A DNA stretch of 64,000 nt from an uncultured Acidimicrobiales bacterium (GCA_958295925.1 CATQHL010000001.1:1966780-2030779), one strand, 5' to 3'. Shown: positions 35,808-46,500, counted from the stretch's first letter. The notes: a model not told the origin generated them from the sequence alone. Made by a program: numbers and translations.

Positions 35808-38053
35808 GGAAAATCAGGCTCAACGACAACCAGGGGAGACCATCTAGCAGATTTCGCAGGCGGAGCCGCCTGATAACGGCCGCCTGCGTGTTGCTGATTA
35901 CGCTGGTGGCGGCCCCGTTGCCACCCGAAGCCCTGCCAGGGCCGCTCAAAGGCCTGGCAGCGCCCTCACCGGTTCAGGCTCAGGACGATCCAGACGACGA
36001 TGACGACGAACCGGATTACACCACAGGCACCCCGGGTTCCTGTCCGACCACTCCCGTCGGCTGGATAACGAAGACCGAGACCTGCGAATTGAACATTCCC
36101 GTCCCTTGCCCGACGGGCTATCCGAACCTTTCCCTGTCGTTTCCCTCCTACTGCTACACGGAAGCCGCAGGTACGGGATCTAAACCTCCGGAATGCTCCA
36201 ACCCCGGCGTAAGCAATGCGGTGGTCATCTCAGTTGACAGCGAGACTTGCCGAATACATGTATTGCGTACCTGTTCGACGGGAATCTTCTTCCGCCAGCG
36301 CTGGACGGAAGGCATCAACTGGGACGCAGACAACGACGGCGAAGTCGACTCCCAATACGACGCCAATGACGACGATCAAGTCGACGACGAGCACAACCTC
36401 TGGAGGTGCAAGGCGATTCAACGCCGTACATGGACCTGCCCGGACGGCTACCTGGCAAGCAACGAGTTCAACTCGTGTTATCGCCCCGCAAGCCAAGCAC
36501 TTGCAGGGAGGACGTCCCATCCGGCTTGCGACACCGTTAGCGGAGCCCCCACTTTCGCTGTTCTCGAATGCGGGAGTTACGCAGGCGACGATTACGACGA
36601 TTCCAGATTGTGCTCGAGCGTTTCAGGCGACTTCACGGCTGTAACAGGAGGGGCTGCGGCTCTCTACTGGTGCTCGTTTGACTCCGCAAAGCTGAGCGTG
36701 GATTGTAATAGGGCAACCACACCGAGCGGAGTCGACTGTGCTGCCAAGACTGCGTACTGCTTGATGCGGGCGAGCCGGACAGGGGGCTGCGACGTGATAA
36801 AGAGGAATCTGACCTGCGCCGGCCTTCAGGCGGCGTACATCGACGCCAGCGACAAGGTAATAGCCGGGCAGAATGCCACCAGCAACGGATGCACGCCTTG
36901 CCTGGTGTTGCCCTTTTCGAGCGTTTCTTCGGACTGTCCTGTGGAAATAGCCGGCCAACCTTCATATGCCACGGCGTACCTAAAAGACTTCATATCCCAA
37001 ACCAGAGCTCTTGGAAGAGACTTGCTGCGAGGTTCCGCTAGGTGTCAGCATCCTCCTCCGGGTCGTCTAGAGGTGCGCTCGGTTCACCAATCAAAACTAC
37101 CGGTGGTGAATACAGATATGATCTTCGATTTCGAAGATATTATAGCGTTTTCTTATGCAGAGCCCGATGAAGTCAATCCAATTATCAGGCTTGCCAGGAC
37201 TCAAGGAGGGACACAGACATCCTGGAAGTATGCAGGGGAGTGCATTGTTGATTGGCCCCCCGCATTCTTCATAAAAGTTGAGGAACTCTGGCCGGGTGAG
37301 AGCGCCGATCACAGAACGAGAATCACCAGATTGTTCGGGGCGGACGCACTGGACTGGTGGAATAATCTGACGACTGAGGAACAAACCAGGTTGACAACAG
37401 CGCGCGGCACTCTCTACTCGGCAGAACATGATTGCCATCATACGATGCCAATCTGGTGCAAATGGAGGCCGAAGAAGGCAGGCTATTACAGTATTACAGG
37501 TGTGACGATTGTACCGGCTGAATCAAAATCGTTTGCTTTGAGAGACACTGCTACCGGCAATCAGGTAAATATTTATTCAGAATCGAACGATCTCTGGGAA
37601 GCAACATTCCCGATAACACGGGAACAGGCGGAAACTGCGAAAGATGTGTGCGACATTAGACTTGAAGATGGCAGGAATATTAAGCTTCCTAGTTCATTCA
37701 TCAACGCAAATCATGAGGTAGTGAGTAGATATTACGCCGGTATCTTCGAGATTCATGTGGTTCAATTTACCGACTACCAGGGCAACCAGGCTGAAGTTCA
37801 TTATTTTGCCGGACACAATCAGATAACGAAGATAATAGATTCCAATGGAAACACATTCAAGGCAGACTACAATAGATCTACTAGCGACGAGTACAGAGTG
37901 GCTCTTCTCATAGGGAGTTTTTCCTCAGAACTAGCCAACTCCCCTGTGACTTGTGGTGCAGCGGACTGGCGTGACGGGCTTTATGTCACTACCGAGCCTG
38001 TTGGTGTTCAAGTCAACGAAATAAGCGTTCTTACCCGAAGTCCTACTAATTGA
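35804..38053 (+). CDS. Large secreted Cys-rich protein with DxDxDG-like acidic motif; unknown function
   Basis: Signal-like N-term RRSRLITAACVLLITLVAAPLPPEALP; repeated Cys motifs; WDADNDGEVDSQYDANDDDQVDD; ATG at 35804 overlaps upstream stop. Confidence 0.75.
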   Translation: MRKIRLNDNQGRPSSRFRRRSRLITAACVLLITLVAAPLPPEALPGPLKGLAAPSPVQAQDDPDDDDDEPDYTTGTPGSCPTTPVGWITKTETCELNIPVPCPTGYPNLSLSFPSYCYTEAAGTGSKPPECSNPGVSNAVVISVDSETCRIHVLRTCSTGIFFRQRWTEGINWDADNDGEVDSQYDANDDDQVDDEHNLWRCKAIQRRTWTCPDGYLASNEFNSCYRPASQALAGRTSHPACDTVSGAPTFAVLECGSYAGDDYDDSRLCSSVSGDFTAVTGGAAALYWCSFDSAKLSVDCNRATTPSGVDCAAKTAYCLMRASRTGGCDVIKRNLTCAGLQAAYIDASDKVIAGQNATSNGCTPCLVLPFSSVSSDCPVEIAGQPSYATAYLKDFISQTRALGRDLLRGSARCQHPPPGRLEVRSVHQSKLPVVNTDMIFDFEDIIAFSYAEPDEVNPIIRLARTQGGTQTSWKYAGECIVDWPPAFFIKVEELWPGESADHRTRITRLFGADALDWWNNLTTEEQTRLTTARGTLYSAEHDCHHTMPIWCKWRPKKAGYYSITGVTIVPAESKSFALRDTATGNQVNIYSESNDLWEATFPITREQAETAKDVCDIRLEDGRNIKLPSSFINANHEVVSRYYAGIFEIHVVQFTDYQGNQAEVHYFAGHNQITKIIDSNGNTFKADYNRSTSDEYRVALLIGSFSSELANSPVTCGAADWRDGLYVTTEPVGVQVNEISVLTRSPTN

Positions 38054-38138
38054 AGCTGCTCAAGTCCTGTTCGAAACCGATCGCAATACGTGCTACAACC
38101 TCGAAACGCGTTACAACCTCTAGCCCCTGATTGTCGCT

Positions 38139-38900
38139 TCAGCCCACGCCGAATCTGACGGCGGCCTCCATTGAGTCGAATCTGCGCAGGATGTCGTTTT
38201 GCAGAAATTGAAGGTCGGGGTTGCTCGGATGACGAGGCCGAGGCAGGTTGACGGGAATGTCGTCGAAAATCACGCCGCCGGGACGCATCATTATGATCCG
38301 GTCGGCGAGTTCCACCGCCTCGTTTACGTCGTGCGTCACAAGCAGGGCGGTCTTGCGGGTCTGCGACCAGATCTTTTGCAGGTAGTCGCGCAGGGAGCGC
38401 CCCGTAAGGGCGTCGAGGTGGCTGAAGGGCTCATCCATGAGCAGGATGTCGGGGTTCACAAGGAATGCCCGGGCGATGTTGACGCGCTGCTGCATTCCGC
38501 CTGAGAGCTGGGAAGGGTAGAGGTCGGCCACGTCGCCCAGCCCCACCATCGACAGATAGAACTCCGCTTCGCGCCGAGATCTGTCGGACTTGCGGTCCTG
38601 CACGAAAATCATGTTGTTGACCACCGTGCGCCAGGGCAGCAGGCGCGGTTCCTGGAACACGTAGCTGATGTGTGCCGGTACGCCGTCCTGGACGGAGCGG
38701 ACCGAGCCGGAGGTGGGCTGCTCCACGCCGGCCACGATGTTCAGCAACGTCGTCTTGCCACACCCCGACGGCCCCAGCACGGCTACGAGCACGTTGCCCG
38801 TAATCGACAGGTTCAGCCCGCCGAGCGCCTGCACCTGGTTGGGTTGATTTGCGGTTGGAGGAAATACCTTTGTGAGGTTTTCAATGAGTACCGTGGCCAT
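38139..38900 (-). CDS. ABC transporter ATP-binding protein (SsuB/TauB-like)
   Basis: [88 protein letters not shown]. Confidence 0.92.
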   Translation of the reverse strand: MATVLIENLTKVFPPTANQPNQVQALGGLNLSITGNVLVAVLGPSGCGKTTLLNIVAGVEQPTSGSVRSVQDGVPAHISYVFQEPRLLPWRTVVNNMIFVQDRKSDRSRREAEFYLSMVGLGDVADLYPSQLSGGMQQRVNIARAFLVNPDILLMDEPFSHLDALTGRSLRDYLQKIWSQTRKTALLVTHDVNEAVELADRIIMMRPGGVIFDDIPVNLPRPRHPSNPDLQFLQNDILRRFDSMEAAVRFGVG

Positions 38901-39847
38901 CAGTCCTGTCTTTTTCTGAGTCGTTTGCCTGAATTGTTTGTAGAGGCGTTGCTGTCGTCGTCGGTTTCTGCGAAGGTGAGCATCGGGGGCTCGTTCCAGC
39001 GGAAGGCGCGTCGCTCCACCGGGCGCAGCAAGAATCGGTCGAGAATCATGATCAACAGGATGAACAGCAGAATCCAGGTGGTGAAGCCCGGGTAGTCCTG
39101 AAAGTTGTACAGAGTCCGTGCTCGCCAACCAACACCCGAAGTGGCGCCGAACCACTCCACAATTATCAAGCTGTTCCAGCCGGCCATGAACGCCAAGCGA
39201 GTGCCTGTGATGGCGCTGGGAAGGGTTCCGCCCAGTATCAGGTGCTGGGTGCGTCGTAATAGGGGCACCCTGTAGGACGCACACATCTCGATGAGAGACC
39301 TGTCGATGTTGCGCACACCCGCGCTCACGCTGACGGCCACGAAGGGAGCCGCAGTCAGCACCACTGCCAGAATCGGCCCCTCCGAGGTGAGTCCGAACCA
39401 CAGAGTGGAGAGAAAAGCCCAAACCACCGACGGCAAAGCCAGTAAAACCAAGGTGGTGTCGTTCAGCAGCCCTCGTGCGTAGGTGGAAGTGCCAATCAGG
39501 ATTCCCAGCGCGAATCCGATGGGGACGCCGATCGCCATGCCGATGGCGTAGCGCATGAAACTGTTTCCAATCGGGCTCCAGAACAGGCCCTTGAAAGTCC
39601 CCCCATGCGTCCCTTCGGAGATCTCGATGATTAAAAAGCGGATCACCTCGGCGATGTTCGGGACTCGAATGTTGGTCAGAGCGACGAGCTGCCAGACGAT
39701 GATGATGATGGCGATGGCCAGCAGCCTCAAGAACCACGGACGGCTGAACAGGCCGCCCGGCTTTGCGGTCTGCGTCTTTTGAACCGAGCGTGCAGCGGTG
39801 TCGGTCAAGCTGTCGGGGAGGTGGGGCAGGCTGCTGAAGTCGGTCAT
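38900..39847 (-). CDS. ABC transporter permease (SsuC/TauC-like)
   Basis: Six-TM permease with EMCASYRVPLLRRTQHLILGGTLPSAITGTRLAFMAGWNSLIIVEWFGATSGVGW. Confidence 0.9.
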   Translation of the reverse strand: MTDFSSLPHLPDSLTDTAARSVQKTQTAKPGGLFSRPWFLRLLAIAIIIIVWQLVALTNIRVPNIAEVIRFLIIEISEGTHGGTFKGLFWSPIGNSFMRYAIGMAIGVPIGFALGILIGTSTYARGLLNDTTLVLLALPSVVWAFLSTLWFGLTSEGPILAVVLTAAPFVAVSVSAGVRNIDRSLIEMCASYRVPLLRRTQHLILGGTLPSAITGTRLAFMAGWNSLIIVEWFGATSGVGWRARTLYNFQDYPGFTTWILLFILLIMILDRFLLRPVERRAFRWNEPPMLTFAETDDDSNASTNNSGKRLRKRQD

Positions 39848-40689
39848 CTGGTCGCGGAGGGCTCAGCCGAACGCCAGTGGGACGCCCAGCGGTCTATTTG
39901 GCGCAATACGAGGTGTTCGAAGATCAGCATCAGTGCCACGAAGATGACAGTCCAGGCCAGCATCGCCTGCGTGTCGTAGCGCTCGAAGCTGGAGCGGATC
40001 TGGAATCCAACCCCCTGCGAAGAGGCGAAAATCTCGCTGAGAAGCTCCATTCTCCAAGCCACCGCAAAAGCCAGTCGAGCTCCGCTCAGCAAGGAGAGCA
40101 GGGAAGAGGGAAGCAGCACGTCGCGAGCGATCTGCTTTCGGGTACGACCGAAAGCCTCGCTCATAACGATCAGCCTGCGGTCGACCCCGGCGATTCCCTG
40201 CGCCACGTTCAAGGTGATGTACGGAATCGACACCAGCATCGTGGTCAGCACGGGGCCTATGGGAGATATCCCGAACAGAACCAGAGCCAGCACTGCGTAG
40301 CCAATCGTTGGAATGCTCACGATCAGCTGGAGAAAGCCTTGAAGAAGGTTTCTCCACCAGTCGCTGTAGGCGATCAGCAGACCGAGCACGCTTGAGATCA
40401 CGAGCGCCAGCAAGAATCCGCCGAGCAGCCTTAGGACGCTGTTCCCCAGGTCGGAACCGAAACCTGGGGTGGCAATGATCCTGCCCGCCCTCTGCAGAAC
40501 GAGATGCAAGGAGGGAAGGCGGGGGTCTCTGAAGACGATGTCGGAGAGGATGTACCAGATGCCGATGAAAGCACCCCAACCCAACAAGATGCTTGTGCGT
40601 GTTACCCAGCGCCGCCTGATGGAGCGGCGTATTTCGCGGTCGGAAAGCTGAGCGACGCTGTCGGGCGTGACTATGGACAAATCGCTCAT
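39844..40689 (-). CDS. ABC transporter permease (SsuC/TauC-like), second subunit
   Basis: ALVLFGISPIGPVLTTMLVSIPYITLNVAQGIAGVDRRLIVMSEAFGRTRKQIARDVLLPSSLLSLLSGARLAFAVAWRMELLSEIF. Confidence 0.9.
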   Translation of the reverse strand: MSDLSIVTPDSVAQLSDREIRRSIRRRWVTRTSILLGWGAFIGIWYILSDIVFRDPRLPSLHLVLQRAGRIIATPGFGSDLGNSVLRLLGGFLLALVISSVLGLLIAYSDWWRNLLQGFLQLIVSIPTIGYAVLALVLFGISPIGPVLTTMLVSIPYITLNVAQGIAGVDRRLIVMSEAFGRTRKQIARDVLLPSSLLSLLSGARLAFAVAWRMELLSEIFASSQGVGFQIRSSFERYDTQAMLAWTVIFVALMLIFEHLVLRQIDRWASHWRSAEPSATR

Positions 40690-40694
40690 CGGGA

Positions 40695-41876
40695 CTACTC
40701 CCCGCTACCCGAGAGGCGGTCGGTGAGGCGACCCAGGTCGCCGGACGTGTCGCCTTCACCTGAGCCGGGTATGAGGATGCTTTCCAGCAGCGATATCTCA
40801 TTGGCGAAGGAAAGGTCGAAGACGGGTTCCCCGGTTTCAGCATCGATGATTCCGGCCGTTCTTGCCAGGTTGAAGACTTGGGAATTGGTTTCTGCGTCGT
40901 CATTCCCCACGTAGACCGAGGGGGCGACCCAGTCGTGTTCGTCCACGTACGTGATCATCCAGGCGATCTCCTCGGGGGTGTCACTGGAGAAGTGGTGCGG
41001 ATAGTCTGCGATGATTTGGGCCTTGTTGATCTTCCATTCCTGAAGCGCCTTTTCCCACAGGGAGAGCAGAAAGTCCACCGATCGCTGGTTTTCCTCGAAC
41101 CAGGTCTGGTCCACCACGAAAGCGTCAGCAATCGGCAATTGAACAGTCGAACCCCCGGCAATCTCGTCTGCATAGATCTCGGCGGCCGATCTTCCGTCGT
41201 ATAAGGGCTTCAGATCGCCTGAAGCGACAAAGGAGGCGCTTGAATCCGGGAGGCAGATGCAGGCGTCCACCCCGCCGCGCACTACTTCGTCTGCGATGCT
41301 GGCGGCTTCCACCACTACAAGATCGAAGTCCCTTCCTCCTATCCGAAAGTCGAGGTCGTAGAGGTTCCGGGCGATAATCCCCCAGAGAAGGGTGGACTTG
41401 ACCGGGCTGTAGACGGCAATCCTCTTGCCACCCAGGTCGGAGAGCGAACGTGCCTGGGAGTGACGACTGACGGCCAGGAAGCTTCGGTCGAAGGTGTTCT
41501 TGCCTATGACTACGGCCTTTCGGCCGGACTGCTGCACGATCTCGGGCACATCCATGGCGTTGATCATCACCACGTCGGCGTGACCGCCGGCGAATGCCCC
41601 GAACTGGTCGAACAGGGAGTTCTCGTTAATTCTGACGTTCCAGGACTGCTCCCTTTCGGCTCGCAGGCCACTGTCTTTGAGCCAGTCCCAGAGCGGGTCT
41701 GGAGGTATGGCAAGGTTGATGACGCTTGGCTCGGCCTGCCCGGTCGAAGACGTGGGAGCGCCCGCGCCGCTGTTGTTACCCAGGGCGCTCTGCCCTCCGC
41801 CGCCACAACCCACCGCTGTTCCCAGGACTGCGACTAGAGCCAGAAGGGGGAGACCCGACCTGGAGCGCCTAGCCAC
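40695..41876 (-). CDS. ABC substrate-binding lipoprotein (NMT1/SsuA/TauA-like)
   Basis: VAVLGTAVGCGGGGQ lipobox; KRIAVYSPVKSTLLWGIIARNL, FVVDQTWFEENQRSVDFLLSLWEKALQEW. Confidence 0.85.
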   Translation of the reverse strand: MARRSRSGLPLLALVAVLGTAVGCGGGGQSALGNNSGAGAPTSSTGQAEPSVINLAIPPDPLWDWLKDSGLRAEREQSWNVRINENSLFDQFGAFAGGHADVVMINAMDVPEIVQQSGRKAVVIGKNTFDRSFLAVSRHSQARSLSDLGGKRIAVYSPVKSTLLWGIIARNLYDLDFRIGGRDFDLVVVEAASIADEVVRGGVDACICLPDSSASFVASGDLKPLYDGRSAAEIYADEIAGGSTVQLPIADAFVVDQTWFEENQRSVDFLLSLWEKALQEWKINKAQIIADYPHHFSSDTPEEIAWMITYVDEHDWVAPSVYVGNDDAETNSQVFNLARTAGIIDAETGEPVFDLSFANEISLLESILIPGSGEGDTSGDLGRLTDRLSGSGE

Positions 41877-43482
41877 CAGAGGAACCTTCCACTCCTCGAT
41901 TCTCGATGTCGTCGGTCGCCGCTGTCACGTCTACCCACTCGGTCCCTTCCACTGGGCGCAGGCATCCCCAGGGGTTGAGCGCGCAAGTCGGGTCGGCTCT
42001 GAGAGCGCGCAACGTCCTTGCGCCGTTCCTGTCATCTGGGCTGAATCCGAGCGTGAGTCCATGTCTTGTCGTCATGCTGGTCTGTTCCAGGGCTGCGACG
42101 AAAGATTCCTGGGTGAGACTCACACCCGCCTTTGCCACTGCACCAAAAACCATGTCAAGCACGTCGCACGTAGACATCATCACCACCCAGGCGTCAGTAT
42201 GGTGCCGGTAGCCGAATGGGGCCATGTCCAAGGTGTTGCGCAGGGAGTGGCACCCCAAGTCTGAGCCGTCGAGAGGATCGCCCGGAGCGCGCCAGGAACT
42301 GGCCTGCCACAGGTTCTGGGCCTGGCGATCTGGCGCGTTCGAGAGAATAAGGCTTGCCGTCTGGATGTCATTTCCGATCCAAGTAGGAAGCCAGTCGATC
42401 AGTTCGGCCTGGACCATTAAGCGACGGGTGGTTGCCCAGCCACCCGTGGACGCTACTGCGGTTATCCCTTCAGATTGAAGTTGCGCAGCGACACCGGAGT
42501 AGTACTGGTCCAACTGTGTGAGGATTGCTTCTGCCTCAGCAGGTATGGGATCGCTGCGCTCACCCCTTTCGATCTGCCTCTTCCATTCCTCCAAAACCAC
42601 GAGTTCAAGTTCTTCAAACCCACTTTGAATGGGTACAAAGGAAACGAGATTCAGCCCTAGCCGCTCCGCTGCGGCTTTGGCGGTCTCGATAGCCAAGTTT
42701 GCTGTGGCCTCAGAGATCGCAGCTGCCCGAATTGCCTCCTCCGAGTCGTCAGCAGGCTGATCTGGGGCGATGTACAGGAGTGCAAGTCGATCATTACTGT
42801 CGATCCCCCCTATTTTCTTCGTCACTTCAAGGCTGCTCGCCAGCTGGTACTCCGTCGAGCCGCGGTCGTCGAAGACCTGCGGGCTCGCGCTTTCGAACTG
42901 CCAGTGCTCGAGCGAGGAGTTGATGGTGAACGTGGGGACTCTCCCGGCCAGGGTCAGACACCCGAATGTGACGTCAGACATCCGAAGGGAAAGCAGAATC
43001 AGCGGCTTTTTCTGAGGAAGTTCGGTGCAGATCCTGGTGAGGTCGGCAGCTGTCTCCTCGGGGTCGGTGATCCGGTAGATGTTTATGTCTGTCTCGAAGC
43101 AGTGACCGTTTACGCCGCCGAGTCGGTTGATTTCGTTGACGTAAGCGTTGAGCATGTGGTGGGGCGGCTCGATGTCGAGAGTTTGCAGGCCGAGTTCCGC
43201 AAGCCTGGAGAGGTCCGGACCTATCCAGGCGATCTTGAACGGTTCGGACGCGGACATGTCGCCGCTCATACAGTTGCCGCCACCAAGAGGAATTCCGCCC
43301 GCGGCTAAAATTCCTTGGCCTGTCCTGGAGTCTTCCAGCGTGCCGATTCCTGCCAGATCGCTGCCGTCGGCGATGCCGCTTGCAGTGGTTGACGGGGTGG
43401 CCCCCCCGCCGCAGGCGCCAGCAAACAGTGCGGTCAGGCACAGCAATGCCGGTAGGAAGACATTCCTGCGCGTTCTCATCAT
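41869..43482 (-). CDS. Periplasmic-binding-protein type 1 (branched-chain amino acid/Leu-binding-like) lipoprotein
   Basis: LCLTALFAGACGGG lipobox; PFKIAWIGPDLSRLAELGLQTLD, NEINRLGGVNGHCFETDI, TAVASTGGWATTRRLMVQAELIDWLPTWIGNDIQ. Confidence 0.75.
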   Translation of the reverse strand: MMRTRRNVFLPALLCLTALFAGACGGGATPSTTASGIADGSDLAGIGTLEDSRTGQGILAAGGIPLGGGNCMSGDMSASEPFKIAWIGPDLSRLAELGLQTLDIEPPHHMLNAYVNEINRLGGVNGHCFETDINIYRITDPEETAADLTRICTELPQKKPLILLSLRMSDVTFGCLTLAGRVPTFTINSSLEHWQFESASPQVFDDRGSTEYQLASSLEVTKKIGGIDSNDRLALLYIAPDQPADDSEEAIRAAAISEATANLAIETAKAAAERLGLNLVSFVPIQSGFEELELVVLEEWKRQIERGERSDPIPAEAEAILTQLDQYYSGVAAQLQSEGITAVASTGGWATTRRLMVQAELIDWLPTWIGNDIQTASLILSNAPDRQAQNLWQASSWRAPGDPLDGSDLGCHSLRNTLDMAPFGYRHHTDAWVVMMSTCDVLDMVFGAVAKAGVSLTQESFVAALEQTSMTTRHGLTLGFSPDDRNGARTLRALRADPTCALNPWGCLRPVEGTEWVDVTAATDDIENRGVEGSSGG

Positions 43483-43543
43483 TTGGTGCCTGAACGAATT
43501 TGGTGGAAAAAATTAGTCACAAATGTCATGGGGAAATAGGTGT

Positions 43544-46500
43544 CTAGAAACCTCGTGGGCGGGGGGTCTGATCGGTTGCGCCCCCCATAAGGGTCCGGAC
43601 CACGTCGGGCGACCTGGTCTGGGCGGCCAGCATGGTGAACGCAATGGGCTGCACCACGGCGCGTGAGGTGGCGTCGATGTGGATTCGCCAAGGCCAGCGG
43701 GCTGCTGCCGAGGATGTAGCGCCGACCACCGCAAGATTCGATCCCGGTGTCACGGCAATTTGCCCGGCGCGCTGTATCAGCACGTCGTGGCCCGGGCCCA
43801 CCGCCAGGACGTCGATCTCGGCTTGGTTCCTGGAAGGCTCCTGCAACGAAGCAGACACCAGAAGGTGCTCTAATTGGGGAGAGTCGAAGGTGGTGGAAAT
43901 CACCCTCTCCCATCCAGGCCCGGTGGGGGTTTCAACTCCGACGGTGACGACTCGGACACTGTCGGCCATCGGAGATGAGCCGAGGGCTTCCACGATGGCG
44001 GAGAGCAGGCGGGTGGACGTGGAGTCGGGGCCTGCTATTGCCAGGCAGCCGATCTCCTCAAAGTTCAGAAGCAACGGTCCTTCCACCGTGTCGCCGACCG
44101 GAATGAGGGCGGGACACAGCGAAGGCCCCTGACCAATGGCGTCGAGGTGTTCGAGCGTCACCCCTTTGGCCAGTTCCAGCACGTAGCCCCCTGAGGCGGC
44201 CTCCCAATAGTCCGGCGCTTCGGCGGGCTCGTCGAGCAGCACCTCAAAGCCGTAGGTTCCCACTCGTACGGCAACCACCTTCGGCTTTCTCTTTAGCTGC
44301 GCCACCGTCACCGCGCGCAGGTGGCGCATGGCTGCTTCGATGAGCCGAAGCGAATCCATGCGGGCGCTCTGCTTGAGGGACTCTTCGAGCGGGTCGAGAT
44401 CTTTTTCTGCTGCGCTTCCCCTGCGACGGCGAATGCGGGCGAGCTGCCAGAGCAGCATTGCGTCGCCGATGGCGGTTCCGGCGAGGCTGCGACGGGAGGC
44501 GATGATACTTTCGTCGGAGAGCCGAGCCGACGGATCGGCGCCGGTCATCGACGGCATGAACTGCGGCATCGCAGGAGCGGGCATTTCCGGGGTTTCCTCG
44601 AGAGGTGGAGGCGCGGGCGGCACCGGCGGAGGAGGTTCGTAGGAGGCGGGGATCGGTTCAGAGGGCGTGGCAGGAGCGGGGGTCAGCGTCGGTGGGAAAA
44701 CCTCCATCTGCGGTGGTGGGGGTTCGGAGGGGGCAGGCGTCTGGAGAGGGGGTGCTTCGAAGTGGGTCGCGGGAGGAGTGGGCGGTTCGAAAGCGTGGGC
44801 CGGGGAATCTGGCGGGGCGGCGTGCGGAGGGGTTTCTGGAGGCGGGGGTGGCTCGTAGGCGGTGGGCGCTGTCGTGGCAGGTGGTGCGACGACATGGGGC
44901 GCGGCAGGTGTTTCGGCGGCGGTTCCAGTGGTCTGATCCGCGTAGGCGGCTGCCTCCTCGGGCCTTGGTGGGGCGGCTGTGGGTGGTTCGTAGGCGGGTG
45001 GGGCCGACGGCGTTGGGGCAGATGTGGTTGGCCTCGATTCGGCGTGAGCAGGGGGTATGTCAGATGGGGGAGGTTCGGTGGCAGGGGGCGGTGGTTCGTA
45101 GGCGGGTGGCGTTGTCGGTTCGGGGTAGGCGGGTGTTTCGGCGGGTTGCGGAGGTTCGGGGTAGGTAGGTGGTGGTTCGTAGGCGGGTTGCGGCGGTTCG
45201 CTGGCGGGTGGCGTCGTCGGTTCGGGGGCTAGGGGTGGTGGTTCGTAGGCGACCGTCGGTGGCGGTTCGTATGCGGGTGGCGCTGGTTCGTAAGCGGGTG
45301 GCGCTGGTTCGGGGTAGGCGGGTGGTGGTTCGTAGGCGGGTTGCGGCGGTTCGCTGGCGGGTGGCGTCGTCGGTTCGGGGGCTAGGGGTGGTGGTTCGTA
45401 GGCGGCCGTCGGTGGTGGTTCGTATGCGGGTGGCGTCGTCGGTTCGGGGTGGGCGGGTGTTTCGGCGGGTTGCGCCGGTTCGGGGTAGGCAGTGTGTTCG
45501 GGTTGCGCCGGTTCGGGTTGCGCCGGTTCGTGTGCGGTCGTCGCCTCCTGCGTCGCTGGGGCATGCACATCGGGAGCCGAGGCGGGAGGAGTTTCGATTC
45601 GCCCGCTGCCCAGGCCTGTGAGTGCCTCCACAGCGGGTATCTCGGCCGCCTCCAGCTCTGAGCCGTGCGTCAGCCCCCTCCAGAAAGGGACCACCTCCGC
45701 AGGGCTGGGATCTCTTCCCCACGCTGCATAAAGGAACCGCTCGGCCAGGGTCCAGAGGTAGACCGGATCGGGCTTGCCCCAGGGCATTGGATCGCCCGGA
45801 AGCATGAGGGCGCATCCCTGAGGTATCAGGTCGTCGGCACCCAGCCCGGCAATTCCCGGGTAGGCGGCGTTGAGGGTGCGCACTTCTTCCCATCGGGACG
45901 GGGAGTTCAGGAATTGGGCAGCAACGCTCCGCAGGGTGTCTTCAGATCGGGAGATGTAGTAGGCGCGCACGGGGACGACCTCGGGCATCTCCGGTGAGCG
46001 GGCTCTCGGCGCTTCGGGTTCTGCTGCGGCTGCGGCCTGGCCTGGTGGCTGGGGTTCGGGTGGCGCGTGTTGCGGGATCGGCTGTTCGGGTCCGGCTGCG
46101 CCGATGGCCTGGCTTGGTGGCTGGGGTTCGGGTGGCGCGTGTTGCGGGTCTGGCTGCGCCTGTGCTTCTTCCGACGCTTCCGGGGCTATAGCTTCCGGGG
46201 CTGTAGGAGGCGCCCCTATGTGGATCGGTTGTGATACTTCCGCTGCCTGGGGGGGTCCGTCAGGCAAGGGCGCCCCGGCGTACTGGGTGGTCGGGGGAAC
46301 ATGCTGAGGGGCAGGGGCAACAGGTTCGGGGGATGGTTGGTAACTCTCCGAGCCGACCTGGGAAGGCGGCACTTCGGACGCGTCCGTCTCTTCGTCCGTC
46401 TCTTCGGTTGTGTAGTCGGGAAACATAACCTGGGGCTGGTAGTTGCTGAACGACTCCTCAAAAAGGGGAGCGCTCTGTCGGTACCAGGGAACGTCGCCTT

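Noticed and set aside
38901-39737. Long N-terminal extension of the ABC ATPase ORF (38139..39737)
   Set aside because: Overlaps the permease in another frame; the ATPase begins at [13 protein letters not shown] (38900).
44321-45621. Plus-strand Gly/Arg/Val-rich ORFs (44321..45232, 45169..45621) with repetitive sequence
   Set aside because: Antisense translation of the Pro-rich repeat arm of the 1127-aa Tad protein; repetitive only because the coding strand is.
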